Positions 1 through 7,576 of a stretch of 44,417 bases of DNA are shown here, piece after piece. The notes under the pieces were generated by a model. That model made no database searches. It saw only the letters and a list, made by a program, of their open reading frames with translations, and was not told the origin of the DNA. Both the position numbers and the translations under genes were made by a program. This DNA is from Deltaproteobacteria bacterium. GTDB taxonomy: Bacteria > Desulfobacterota > GWC2-55-46 > UBA9637 > GWC2-42-11. The stretch is taken from assembly GCA_016223005.1 (NCBI GenBank), contig JACRPW010000041.1:1-44417 (forward strand). Reading direction: 5' to 3'. The number at the start of each line of letters is the position of its first letter. Positions within the stretch are counted from its first letter, which is position 1.

Positions 1-25
1 CGTTTAAATTGGTGAGATACGTAAG

Positions 26-484
26 ATGATTGTAGAAAGCAAAGGGTGTGAAGCGATAGAAATCCGAGAAATACAAGATGACGATATAAATGATTTGTTC
101 AACTGGAGAAATCATCCTGATGTTAGAAAAAACTTTTTTAATTCTGACCTAATATCATGGGATGAACATGAAAAGTGGTTTAAAGCGAAAATAAAAGATT
201 CGTATACTTCAATTTATATCGCCTGTTCTGGAAAAGATAAAGTCGGCTCAATAAGATTTGAAGATAAAAGCGATGTGATAAAAGTGAGCATCATGCTTAA
301 TCCTGACTTTTTAGGCAAGGGGGTTGGATCTAGTGTTATCAGGATTGGAACGGAGAGGTTTATAAAAGAAAAGAATCCAGATAAGCCTATTCATGCTGAA
401 ATTAAAAGAGAAAATATAGCCTCTATAAAAGCATTTCAAAAAGCTGGGTTTAAGGAAAGCCATGTTACATATGTTTTTCCTTGA
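26..484 (+). CDS. GNAT N-acetyltransferase, PseH-like
   Basis: A 152-residue GNAT-fold acetyltransferase that probably transfers acetyl from acetyl-CoA to an amino-sugar nucleotide. The acetyl-CoA pyrophosphate-binding loop is visible as LGKGVGS at about residues 96-102. The N-terminal stretch with WRNHPDVR (about 27-34) followed by an SWDEHEKWF-type segment is typical of PseH and related amino-sugar acetyltransferases. A GGTGAG sequence about 9 bases upstream supports the ATG. PseI lies 2.3 kb downstream, so a role in pseudaminic acid synthesis (4-amino N-acetylation) is the likeliest inference. The substrate cannot be read from sequence. An upstream frame ends with a TGA at 13-15, probably the end of the preceding gene outside the window. 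Confidence 0.8.
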   Translation: MIVESKGCEAIEIREIQDDDINDLFNWRNHPDVRKNFFNSDLISWDEHEKWFKAKIKDSYTSIYIACSGKDKVGSIRFEDKSDVIKVSIMLNPDFLGKGVGSSVIRIGTERFIKEKNPDKPIHAEIKRENIASIKAFQKAGFKESHVTYVFP

Positions 485-585
485 TTACAGTTTTGCAATA
501 GAGCCAAATGACCTTAACCCGAAAAATGCATTTGAATATTTATTGCTTTTTTAGGTTAAAGAAATGATTCGTGGGAAGATTTAAA

Positions 586-1599
586 ATGAAATCAGACATT
601 TCCAAAGACATTTGTACTGTTCTTATTACAGGCGCAGGCGGAGCAGCGACTCCAGCGATGATTGAATTATTACGTAAAAAAAAATACAGGGTAATTGGCG
701 TAGATAGCGATCCTTTTGCAATTGGTCTTTATGTCGCTGACAAGGGCTATGTTATTCCCGGAGGAATGTCCCCTGATTTCCTGCCGGTTATAAGGAATAT
801 CTGCAGGAAGGAGTCAGTAAGAGCAATAGTCCCTTTAGTGGATGAAGAATTAATCTCATCTTTTGAGTTAGAGCAGGATGGGATAATCGTTCTCTTACCA
901 AAACAAGAATTTGTGGCAATGTGTTTGGATAAATTTGTCCTTATGAAACGATTAAACGCTGTGGGTATATCTGTTCCAGAAACAAAACTCGTTACTGAAG
1001 GATGTACAGGTATTCGTTTTCCCGTAATAGTTAAGCCGCGCAGAGGGAGAGGGAGCCGGGGGATTGGGATTGTAGATTCTGAAGAGAGTTTAAACTCCTT
1101 TTTAAAAGCAAGTCCACATGCGCCCAATGAACTTCTTATACAGGAATATATAGAAGGAACTGAATATACTGTTTCTGTCGTTGTATGGAGGGATGGGGAA
1201 GTCCAATCTGTGGTACCAAAAGAGATTATTTTAAAAAAAGGCATTACAAGGATTGCTGTTACGCGCAGAAATCCCAAGATAGAATCTTTATGTATAAAAA
1301 TACAAAAACAATTAAATGCCGATGGTCCATTCAATGTGCAGTTGAGAGTTGATGCATTAAGTGGCGAACCATTTATATTTGAAATTAATCCGCGCTTTTC
1401 AACAAGCATTTCATTGACTATAGCATCTGGTATTGATGAACTGGGAGGCTTGATGTCCCAAGCGCTCTATGGTAGAAACAGTGAAAAGTTCGGAAACTGG
1501 CAGCCGGGTATTGTCATGATTAGGAAGACTGTAGACGAGTTTATGAGCGAATCTGATTTCCATTTCCTCAAGACAAAGATAGTGGAAAGGGTGAAATGA
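586..1599 (+). CDS. ATP-grasp carboxylate-amine ligase family protein (CarB/PylC-like)
   Basis: A 337-residue ATP-grasp enzyme, expected to join a carboxylate to an amine or thiol through an acyl-phosphate. The N-terminus carries a nucleotide-binding-like ITGAGGAATPA segment. The ATP-grasp core shows VIVKPRRGRGSRGIGIV near residues 144-160, a QEYIEGTEYTV strand near 185, and the metal-binding EINPRFS near 265-271, as in carbamoyl-phosphate-synthase-like ligases. The ATG at 586 is preferred over the upstream GTG at 571 because GGAAG lies 8 bases before it. The stop codon overlaps the start of an epimerase remnant (ATGA), so it once headed a tighter operon. Members of this type occur in nonulosonate and glycan clusters, but the substrate is unknown. 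Confidence 0.8.
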   Translation: MKSDISKDICTVLITGAGGAATPAMIELLRKKKYRVIGVDSDPFAIGLYVADKGYVIPGGMSPDFLPVIRNICRKESVRAIVPLVDEELISSFELEQDGIIVLLPKQEFVAMCLDKFVLMKRLNAVGISVPETKLVTEGCTGIRFPVIVKPRRGRGSRGIGIVDSEESLNSFLKASPHAPNELLIQEYIEGTEYTVSVVVWRDGEVQSVVPKEIILKKGITRIAVTRRNPKIESLCIKIQKQLNADGPFNVQLRVDALSGEPFIFEINPRFSTSISLTIASGIDELGGLMSQALYGRNSEKFGNWQPGIVMIRKTVDEFMSESDFHFLKTKIVERVK

Positions 1600-1679
1600 T
1601 ACTTGTAACTGGGGCAGGGGGATTCCTTGGAAGTCATCTCATGGAGCATTTTAAATCCACGCGGCAGAACAATACATAA
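1596..1679 (+). pseudogene. Remnant of an NAD-dependent epimerase/dehydratase (N-terminus only)
   Basis: A 27-codon reading frame that overlaps the stop of the ATP-grasp gene by ATGA. Its translation begins MILVTGAGGFLGSHLMEHF, a textbook Rossmann nucleotide-binding loop (GxxGxxG) of an extended short-chain dehydrogenase such as a UDP-sugar epimerase. Family members run about 300 residues. Here the homology ends after about 20 residues, and a few unrelated codons lead to TAA at 1677-1679. Nothing like the YxxxK catalytic region follows before the next gene at 1701. It is therefore a deletion remnant, not a functional gene. Confidence 0.72.
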
Positions 1680-1700
1680 CTCTCGGTGTTTTGATATAAA

Positions 1701-2513
1701 ATGATTAACGAAATATCAGGAATTGTAAAAGAAGTTGGCAATCTGCTTTTAAAATGGCGTAATAATGGAATTATTGAAGGTCAATGGGATGGTTCACAGT
1801 TTAAAGCCAAAGTAGATCAAATGGCTCATTTTGCATTAACCGAGCGGTTAAAGAAGATATATCCGGATATTCCAATAATCAGCGAAGAGGATATATCTTC
1901 GCATTATAAAATCAGACCTGAAATTTATTGGATTATTGACCCAATTGATGGGACATCAAGTTTTGTTGAAGGTTATGAGGGTTTTGTTACCCAGATATCT
2001 TTAATAGTAAAAAACCTCCCTGTGCTTGCAGCTATTTATGCCCCTCTTTTAGAGCTGCTTTATACTGCAAAAAGAGGTCATGGAGCATTTCTTAACAATG
2101 AAAGGCTGGCAACTCTCAAGAATAAGGAACCTAAAATATTGATTGATAATTATCCTGAACCACGGGGAATCGCCCGTGAATTATATAACGACTTATGTTT
2201 TGCCCGATATATAGAGTGTGGGAGTATTTCATTGAAAATATGTAAAGTCGCTGATGGAACCGCAGATGTTTTTTTTAAAAATGTAACAGTGAAAGACTGG
2301 GATATTGCTGCACCTCACTTGATTCTGGAAGAGGCAGGGGGTGTCTTGAAAGATAATAAAGGCGAAGAAATCAGATACACTGGAGATTTTACGCATAAAG
2401 GAATCGTAGCTGCTTCATCTGATAAAACAATCTTGCATATTGTTTTGTGTTATAATAATTTGAAAAGAAAGGAATGTCACAGTGAAAATACTTATAGTTG
2501 CTGCTCATCCTGA
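1701..2513 (+). CDS. Inositol monophosphatase/CysQ-family sugar or nucleotide phosphatase
   Basis: A 270-residue Mg-dependent, Li-sensitive-type phosphatase. Metal-site motifs are clear: SEED at 61-64, DPIDGTSSF at 80-88 and KDWDIAAPHLILEEAGG around 198-214, in the usual order for the inositol-phosphatase superfamily. Length is normal. The family hydrolyses inositol-1-phosphate, fructose-1,6-bisphosphate, 3'-phosphoadenosine phosphate or sugar phosphates, and the sequence does not decide between them. In this setting a phosphatase acting on a sugar-phosphate intermediate of nonulosonate or heptose synthesis is plausible. The last 32 bases overlap the next gene, so the cysteine-rich C-terminal tail may be a read-through extension created by rearrangement. 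Confidence 0.85.
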   Translation: MINEISGIVKEVGNLLLKWRNNGIIEGQWDGSQFKAKVDQMAHFALTERLKKIYPDIPIISEEDISSHYKIRPEIYWIIDPIDGTSSFVEGYEGFVTQISLIVKNLPVLAAIYAPLLELLYTAKRGHGAFLNNERLATLKNKEPKILIDNYPEPRGIARELYNDLCFARYIECGSISLKICKVADGTADVFFKNVTVKDWDIAAPHLILEEAGGVLKDNKGEEIRYTGDFTHKGIVAASSDKTILHIVLCYNNLKRKECHSENTYSCCSS

Positions 2514-2820
2514 TGATGAAGTTTTAGGCTGCGGCGCAACTATAGCAAAGCATACAAAAACAGGTGATGAGGTGCATGTAGCTATTTTTGCAGAAGGAGT
2601 AACAAGCCGCGATGAAAAACGTAGCCGCGAGAAAAGAAATACAGATTTATCACAACACTTTGCCAACGAAGTTAAATGCCCTTCAGCGTATAAGTCTGAA
2701 ATGGAGCCCTGTCCGCACGCCCGCTCTTTAAAGGCAGTAGAACATCTGGCTAGGTGGATGGGGGCTTCTGTTGGTATGGAAGAGGCTGAGGCATTTTCGT
2801 TAGGCAGAGTGCTGGGTTAG
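2482..2820 (+). pseudogene. PIG-L/LmbE deacetylase with large internal deletion
   Basis: The GTG-started 112-residue frame begins MKILIVAAHPDDEVLGCG, with the Zn-binding AHPDDE motif of PIG-L N-acetylglucosamine deacetylases at residues 8-13. It then jumps near residues 55-65 to a segment typical of the C-terminus of the same family (KSEMEP-PHARS, GASVGMEEAEAF). Intact members have about 220-230 residues, so roughly 100 residues, including the second metal-binding HxxH-type motif, are missing while the frame stays open. It should not be catalytically competent. It lies directly upstream of pseI with a 9-base gap. PIG-L proteins are common in nonulosonate clusters. A complete second PIG-L gene is encoded at 33922-34542. 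Confidence 0.75.
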
Positions 2821-2829
2821 GGAGAAGCA

Positions 2830-3882
2830 ATGAAAGAGATAATTATAGGCAATAGGACAATCGGTCTTAATCGGACACCTTTTGTGATTGCAGAGATGTC
2901 GGGCAACCATAATCAATCTCTGGAGAGGGCGCTGACAATTGTTGAGGCGGCAGCAAAATCAGGGGCACATGCTGTTAAGATTCAGACATACACGGCTGAT
3001 ACCATAACTATTGATATTGAAGAAGGTGAATTTTATATTGATGACTCTAATAGTTTATGGAAAGGGAAATCTCTATATAAACTTTATCAGCAGGCTTATA
3101 CCCCATGGGATTGGCACGAACTTATTTTTAAGAGATGCAGTGAACTCGGATTGATATGTTTCAGTACTCCTTTTGACGAGACTGCAGTTGATTTTCTGGA
3201 AGGGATCAATGCACCTGTATATAAAATTGCCTCATTTGAAAATAATCATTTACCTTTAATTCGCAAGGCAGCATCAACAGGAAAGCCTTTAATTATATCA
3301 ACAGGTATGGCAACGATTGCAGAACTTGATGAGGCAGTGAGAACTGCAAGAGACGCTGGTTGTAGGGATTTAATCTTGCTGAAATGCACGAGCGCCTATC
3401 CGTCTTCGCCTCAAGATTCCAATATCCTGACAATTCCTCACATGCGGGAACTTTTTCAATGCCAGGTCGGCTTATCAGACCATACCCTTGGAATAGGTGT
3501 TGCAATTGCAAGCGTTGCATTGGGAGCAACTGTCATTGAAAAACACTTTACATTATCACGTGCTGACGGCGGGGTTGATTCAGCATTTTCAATGGAACCT
3601 CATGAGATGAAACTTCTTGTAGAAGAAACTCACAAGGCATGGCAGTCGTTGGGTATAGTTAGTTATGCTCTTACTGAGAAAGAAAAGGCATCCATTAAGT
3701 TTAGACGTTCTATTTATGTAGTTGAAGATATGAAAAGCGGAGACGAGTTTGCTCCAAGTAATACAAGGGTTATCAGACCCGGCAACGGACTCCATCCAAG
3801 ATACTATGATTTCCTTTTGGGTAAAAAAGCGAGAAGAAATATTAGGAGAGGATCTCCTTTAAATTGGGAAATGGTCCAATAA
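2830..3882 (+). CDS. pseI: Pseudaminic acid synthase (NeuB family)
   Basis: A 350-residue enzyme that condenses phosphoenolpyruvate with a 2,4-diacetamido-trideoxy-hexose to form pseudaminic acid. The NeuB TIM barrel is clear: AEMSGNHN at 21-28, KIQTYTADT at 50-58, FSTPFDETAVDFL and a GLSDHTLG segment. A C-terminal SAF/antifreeze-like domain covers about 290-350 (RRSIYVVEDMKSGDEF). The LWKGKSLYKLYQQAYTPW segment is characteristic of PseI rather than of sialic or legionaminic acid synthases. An AGGGAGAA ribosome site lies just before the ATG. It belongs with the PseH-like gene at the window's left edge. The product would decorate flagellin or a surface polysaccharide. Confidence 0.92.
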   Translation: MKEIIIGNRTIGLNRTPFVIAEMSGNHNQSLERALTIVEAAAKSGAHAVKIQTYTADTITIDIEEGEFYIDDSNSLWKGKSLYKLYQQAYTPWDWHELIFKRCSELGLICFSTPFDETAVDFLEGINAPVYKIASFENNHLPLIRKAASTGKPLIISTGMATIAELDEAVRTARDAGCRDLILLKCTSAYPSSPQDSNILTIPHMRELFQCQVGLSDHTLGIGVAIASVALGATVIEKHFTLSRADGGVDSAFSMEPHEMKLLVEETHKAWQSLGIVSYALTEKEKASIKFRRSIYVVEDMKSGDEFAPSNTRVIRPGNGLHPRYYDFLLGKKARRNIRRGSPLNWEMVQ

Positions 3883-3906
3883 GATTGGAGGGTGAGCAAA
3901 AGTATT

Positions 3907-4734
3907 ATGGCAGAAGTGAGTAGATTTCTATTAGACTGGATAATCCCAATGGGATTCAGAGAACTCATGCGATGGAGGGAGTTTAAACAGGGAATTAAGA
4001 CTGCCTCCAAGGATTCAGATATCCTGTCACGAAATAAAAAGTTCCATAATTTATATGCGGGAAGGCGATGTTTTATAATTGGAACTGGACCATCAATTAG
4101 CAGGCAGGATTTGACGCTTATTAGCAATGAGATTACTATAGTTATGAACCACTTCCATGAACACCCAATTCTTGAAAAATGGCAGCCAACATTTTATTGT
4201 GCAGGTGATCCACTATCTAACTATACCCCGGAAGAAACAAAATATATAAGTAAAGTTGCTTCTAAAATTCATCCGCAGGCATATTTTCTTCATTTGTCTT
4301 TAAAGGATATGATTGTTAAGAATAAAATGTTTCCCATAGAAAATACATACTACTTAAAATTTTTGGGATCGCCCCATGAGTGGGCGAGACTTAAATATAA
4401 TTGGAATTTGAACGGTGCGGTGATGGATATTTTAACCACAATGCATATGGCAATTATAGTTGCGCTATATTTAGGCTGTTCGCCGATTTATCTCATTGGT
4501 GCAGACCATGATTGGCTATCATCCAATACACACATGAAACATTTTTATACCAATATGGATGGGAATGATTTTAAAGGAAGTTATAAATATGCATTGGAAT
4601 ACACCCTTGAATTATGGCAGATTCATGAGGCGCTCAGGGATGCCGCCCTTGCACGAGGAGTGACTATTTATAATGCAACAGACGGCGGTTTTCTGGATGT
4701 TTACCCTCGTGTAGATTATAAAACTCTGTTTTAA
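3907..4734 (+). CDS. DUF115/GT42-like putative nonulosonate or sugar transferase
   Basis: A 275-residue protein with a Rossmann-like nucleotide-binding signature FIIGTGPSIS near residues 57-66 and a later IYLIGADHDW segment near 193-202. This motif pair, separated by a central helix region ending in ALYLGC, is the pattern of DUF115/Maf-type proteins and resembles GT42 sialyltransferases (CMP-sugar donors). It follows pseI by 24 bases, so transfer of a CMP-activated nonulosonic acid is an attractive but unproven role. The ATG at 3907 is chosen with a rather long spacing from GGAGG at 3887-3891. The GTG at 3892 abuts the GGAGG and is less likely. Its last 39 bases are copied at 5837-5875 by the downstream tandem duplication. 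Confidence 0.62.
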   Translation: MAEVSRFLLDWIIPMGFRELMRWREFKQGIKTASKDSDILSRNKKFHNLYAGRRCFIIGTGPSISRQDLTLISNEITIVMNHFHEHPILEKWQPTFYCAGDPLSNYTPEETKYISKVASKIHPQAYFLHLSLKDMIVKNKMFPIENTYYLKFLGSPHEWARLKYNWNLNGAVMDILTTMHMAIIVALYLGCSPIYLIGADHDWLSSNTHMKHFYTNMDGNDFKGSYKYALEYTLELWQIHEALRDAALARGVTIYNATDGGFLDVYPRVDYKTLF

Positions 4735-5730
4735 CAAAGACCCTGAAGTCACAAGGGGATATTTATGATTACCATTTTTACAACCACTAAACCATTTATA
4801 GGTCAGATGAAAATCAACCAGATTAATGCGATTACGAGTTGGAAGATGCTGCATCCTGATATTGAGGTTTTAATATTTGGGAAAGGTGAAGGTAGAGAAG
4901 GTATAGAAGATGTGGTTAAGGAATTTTCTTTATTGCATATCCCTGATGTTGAAACAAGTGAAAGAGATATGCCCCTTATCAGTTCAATGTTTGATATAGC
5001 GAAAAGGAGAGGTCATTATAATATTCAAATGTTTATTAATTGTGACATTATTCTTGTGGACGATTTTTTACCAGCATTAAGAAGGATAACAATGGATAGA
5101 TTTCTCATGGTAGGTCAGCGATATAATTTGACACTTGACAGACCAGTCAATTTTAAATCTCCTTGCTGGATAGATGATTTAAGAAAAGAGTGTAAAGAAA
5201 AAGGAGAGATTATGGATGTATGTGGTATAGACTATTTTACATATCCAAAAGATATATGGAAAAATCTTCCGCCTATGGCTGTTGGGCGGCCTGTTTACGA
5301 TAATTGGCTGCTATATAACTGCCGTCGGTTAGGTATTCCATTAATTGATGTCTCCAATCATGTGCTGGCAGTGCACCAGAATCATGATTACAGTTATTAT
5401 CCTGGTGGCAAGCAGGGTATTTCTACTGGAGCGGAGGTGGAACAAAATCGCAGGTTAGCCGGTGGAAAGGATAACTATTTTACAATAAGAGATGCGGATT
5501 GGGTATTAACTGATGAAGGACTAAAAAGGAATTATTGCCGCGGCGATATCTTGAGGTATATGGATGTTTATGCGATTTTATATCCTGACAAATTTGGTTG
5601 GTTTAAAAAAATAACTTATCTGATGCGTATGCCGAGAGAGATAGCATCATACTTGTACGGGATAACATTTAAACCGCTGGTCAAAAGGATAAAGGATGGT
5701 AGAGAAAAGGCAGGTAGAGTTATACAATAA
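4696..5730 (+). repeat. Tandem segmental duplication, copy 1
   Basis: The first copy of a repeat that begins inside the 3' end of the DUF115-like gene, crosses the 30-base intergenic gap and covers the following gene. Copy 2 starts 1141 bases downstream at 5837. About the first 175 bases match with one visible mismatch, and 5093-5222 is identical to 6225-6354. Intervening stretches are diverged, so identity is a mosaic. A 9-base difference (three codons near residue 45 of the encoded protein) separates the copies. Confidence 0.9.
4765..5730 (+). CDS. GT-A-like putative glycosyltransferase, tandem copy 1
   Basis: A 321-residue protein starting MITIFTTTKPF, preceded by AAGGGG 7 bases before the ATG. 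The beginning (strand, then NAITSWKMLHPDIEVLIFG) and the NCDIILVDDFLPALR segment near residues 92-106 look like a nucleotide-diphospho-sugar GT-A fold, with NCDIIL in the place of a DxD metal site. Other landmarks are FLMVGQRYNL, VCGIDYFTYPKDIW, a YDNWLLYNCRRLGIPLIDV segment and HQNHDYSYYPGGKQG. I recognise this as a bacterial glycosyltransferase-like family of unknown acceptor, with no EC-level assignment possible. It has a close paralogue at 5906-6850 and sits between a putative nonulosonate transferase and methyltransferase/CgeB genes. Confidence 0.6.
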   Translation: MITIFTTTKPFIGQMKINQINAITSWKMLHPDIEVLIFGKGEGREGIEDVVKEFSLLHIPDVETSERDMPLISSMFDIAKRRGHYNIQMFINCDIILVDDFLPALRRITMDRFLMVGQRYNLTLDRPVNFKSPCWIDDLRKECKEKGEIMDVCGIDYFTYPKDIWKNLPPMAVGRPVYDNWLLYNCRRLGIPLIDVSNHVLAVHQNHDYSYYPGGKQGISTGAEVEQNRRLAGGKDNYFTIRDADWVLTDEGLKRNYCRGDILRYMDVYAILYPDKFGWFKKITYLMRMPREIASYLYGITFKPLVKRIKDGREKAGRVIQ

Positions 5731-5760
5731 CAGTCAAAAAAGATGGATAATTATGCTGAC

Positions 5761-5807
5761 AGGGCAACCCATTAGGGTTGCATAATGCAAGGCTAAGGCA
5801 TTGCCCT
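5761..5807. repeat. Nested palindromic element at the duplication junction
   Basis: Two inverted repeats lie between the duplicated genes. GCAACCC (5764-5770) pairs with GGGTTGC (5775-5781) across a 4-base ATTA loop. The outer arms AGGGCAA (5761-5767) and TTGCCCT (5801-5807) are also perfectly complementary, so two alternative stems can form. There is no run of T after it, so a simple rho-independent terminator is unlikely. It looks like a small REP/MITE-type unit, and it lies about 30 bases before the start of duplication copy 2. Confidence 0.6.
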
Positions 5808-5836
5808 ACATCTACTTATTTTCAACGTTCACTATA

Positions 5837-6850
5837 GATGTTTACCCTCGTGTAGATTATAAAACTCTGTTTTAACAAAGACCCTGAAGTTACAAGGGGA
5901 TATTTATGATTACCATTTTTACAACCACTAAACCATTTATAGGTCAGATGAAAATCAACCAGATTAATGCGATTACGAGTTGGAAGATGCTGCATCCTGA
6001 TATTGAGGTTATAATATTTGGGAAAGGCGAGGGTATAGAAGATGTGGTTAAGGAACTTTCTTTATTGCATATCCCTGATGTTGAAACAAGTGAAAGAGAT
6101 ATGCCCCTTATCAGTTCAATGTTTGATATAGCAAAGAAGGTTGGTAGATATAATATTCAGACACTTATTAATTGTGATATTATTTTATTAGATGATTTTC
6201 TGCCAGCGTTAAAAAATATACCTGTGGATAGATTTCTCATGGTAGGTCAGCGATATAATTTGACACTTGACAGACCAGTCAATTTTAAATCTCCTTGCTG
6301 GATAGATGATTTAAGAAAAGAGTGTAAAGAAAAAGGAGAGATTATGGATGTATGCGGAATAGATTATTTTGCATATCCAAAAGATATATGGAGAAATATC
6401 CCCCCCATGGTTGTTGGACGGCCAGGCTACGACAACTGGTTATTATATTATTGCCGTCAATCGTTTATCCCGTTAATTGATGCTTCCAAATGCGTGCTGG
6501 CAGTGCACCAGAATCATGATTACAGTTATTATCCCGGTGGCAAACAGGGTATTCGTTTGGGGGTAGAGGCAGAACAAAATCGCAGGTTAGCCGGTGGAAA
6601 AGACAATTTTCTTACAATTAGAGATGCCAATTTTATACTAACGACAAAAGGATTAGAGGCTAATTTCTGCCGTGGAGATATTGTAAGATACCTTGAAGTG
6701 CTTGCGATTCTGAGGCCTCAAAGTTTCGGATGGTTGAGGTATGTAGTATATAGTCTCCGCTTGCCGAGAGAGATTCTATCTTTTATTTATAGGATAACTC
6801 TTAAACCAATAATGTTAAATATTTCCAAGGATAAGAACAGGAAAACATAA
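5837..6850 (+). repeat. Tandem segmental duplication, copy 2
   Basis: The second copy of the duplicated block. It starts with a non-coding copy of the last 39 bases of the DUF115-like gene (5837-5875), then the intergenic region and the paralogous gene. The 1141-base offset holds up to the small deletion near codon 45, and is 1132 afterwards. Similarity fades toward the 3' end of the gene, where the C-terminal about 60 codons differ strongly between copies. Confidence 0.88.
5906..6850 (+). CDS. GT-A-like putative glycosyltransferase, tandem copy 2
   Basis: A 314-residue paralogue of the preceding gene, with the same start context and the same landmark segments (NCDIILLDDFLPALK, FLMVGQRYNL, HQNHDYSYYPGGKQG). 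It lacks three residues of copy 1 near position 45. Substitutions cluster around the central YDNWLLYYCRQSFIPLID part and the C-terminus, which may reflect a different acceptor. Long identical blocks between the copies alternate with diverged ones, consistent with gene conversion after duplication. Its stop overlaps the next start by one base (TAATG), so it is translationally coupled to the methyltransferase. Confidence 0.6.
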   Translation: MITIFTTTKPFIGQMKINQINAITSWKMLHPDIEVIIFGKGEGIEDVVKELSLLHIPDVETSERDMPLISSMFDIAKKVGRYNIQTLINCDIILLDDFLPALKNIPVDRFLMVGQRYNLTLDRPVNFKSPCWIDDLRKECKEKGEIMDVCGIDYFAYPKDIWRNIPPMVVGRPGYDNWLLYYCRQSFIPLIDASKCVLAVHQNHDYSYYPGGKQGIRLGVEAEQNRRLAGGKDNFLTIRDANFILTTKGLEANFCRGDIVRYLEVLAILRPQSFGWLRYVVYSLRLPREILSFIYRITLKPIMLNISKDKNRKT

Positions 6851-7569
6851 TGGGTGACAGAGAAGAATTATTTACAGGATATTTTGATTCAATTTTTGCC
6901 AGTTCTAATCTTTTAACTCCTTTGGGGTATGAAAATTACGCGAGAGAATTTGATTCGTACTACAGCAGGTTTTTACCAGAAAGAAAAGATAGTCTGATAC
7001 TTGATATTGGCTGTGGTACAGGACAATTTCTGTATTATCTTAAGAAAAAGGGGTTTGAAAATTATCAAGGGATTGATGTTTCATACAGCCAGATAGAATT
7101 TTGTAAAAACAATGTTACTCCAAATGTTGAAGTAGCCAATACCTTTGAATTTCTGGAAGATAAGATAAATACCTATGACATGATATCTGCCAATGATGTT
7201 ATTGAGCATATGCCTAAAGATACGATTATAAATTTTTTGGAGCTGATATATCAAGCATTGAAACCCGGTGGTATGCTGTTATTAAAGTTACCTAATATGA
7301 GCAATCCATTTGCCCTTAATGCAAGATACAGGGATTTTACCCATGAGTGCGGTTTTACAGAGAAAAGCATCTATCAGGTTCTGTATGTAGCAGGTTTTCG
7401 GAATATCAATATATATCCATCTTTAACACACGATAGGTCAATAAAGGGTCTTATAGGTAAGATATTGATTTCGATATTTCACCGGGTTTTAAGAAAACTT
7501 TTCTGGCATCAGGGATTTACAGCCCCTGAGATATTAAGCAGCTGTCTTGTTGTCATGGCAAAAAAATAA
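6850..7569 (+). CDS. Class I SAM-dependent methyltransferase
   Basis: A 239-residue methyltransferase with motif I LILDIGCGTGQFLYYL near residues 48-63, the acidic end of strand 2 (GIDVS) near 73-77, motif II NDVIEHMP near 115-122, and LKPGGMLLLKLPN near 138-150. This is the Methyltransf_11/23 arrangement seen in sugar O-methyltransferases of polysaccharide loci. It is coupled to the upstream glycosyltransferase-like gene by a one-base overlap and followed 7 bases later by a CgeB-like gene. A role in methylating a glycan residue, possibly as a chain modification, is inferred from context only. Confidence 0.85.
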   Translation: MGDREELFTGYFDSIFASSNLLTPLGYENYAREFDSYYSRFLPERKDSLILDIGCGTGQFLYYLKKKGFENYQGIDVSYSQIEFCKNNVTPNVEVANTFEFLEDKINTYDMISANDVIEHMPKDTIINFLELIYQALKPGGMLLLKLPNMSNPFALNARYRDFTHECGFTEKSIYQVLYVAGFRNINIYPSLTHDRSIKGLIGKILISIFHRVLRKLFWHQGFTAPEILSSCLVVMAKK

Positions 7570-7576
7570 GAAAATT

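Noticed and set aside
471-554. 28-codon frame MFFLDYSFAIEPND overlapping the end of the acetyltransferase
   Set aside because: Reads smoothly and might be a shifted C-terminus, but I recognise no family and the acetyltransferase is already of normal length.
747-1409. 220-codon open frame on the - strand opposite the ATP-grasp gene
   Set aside because: No recognisable domain, and the + strand frame has clear ATP-grasp motifs over the same bases.
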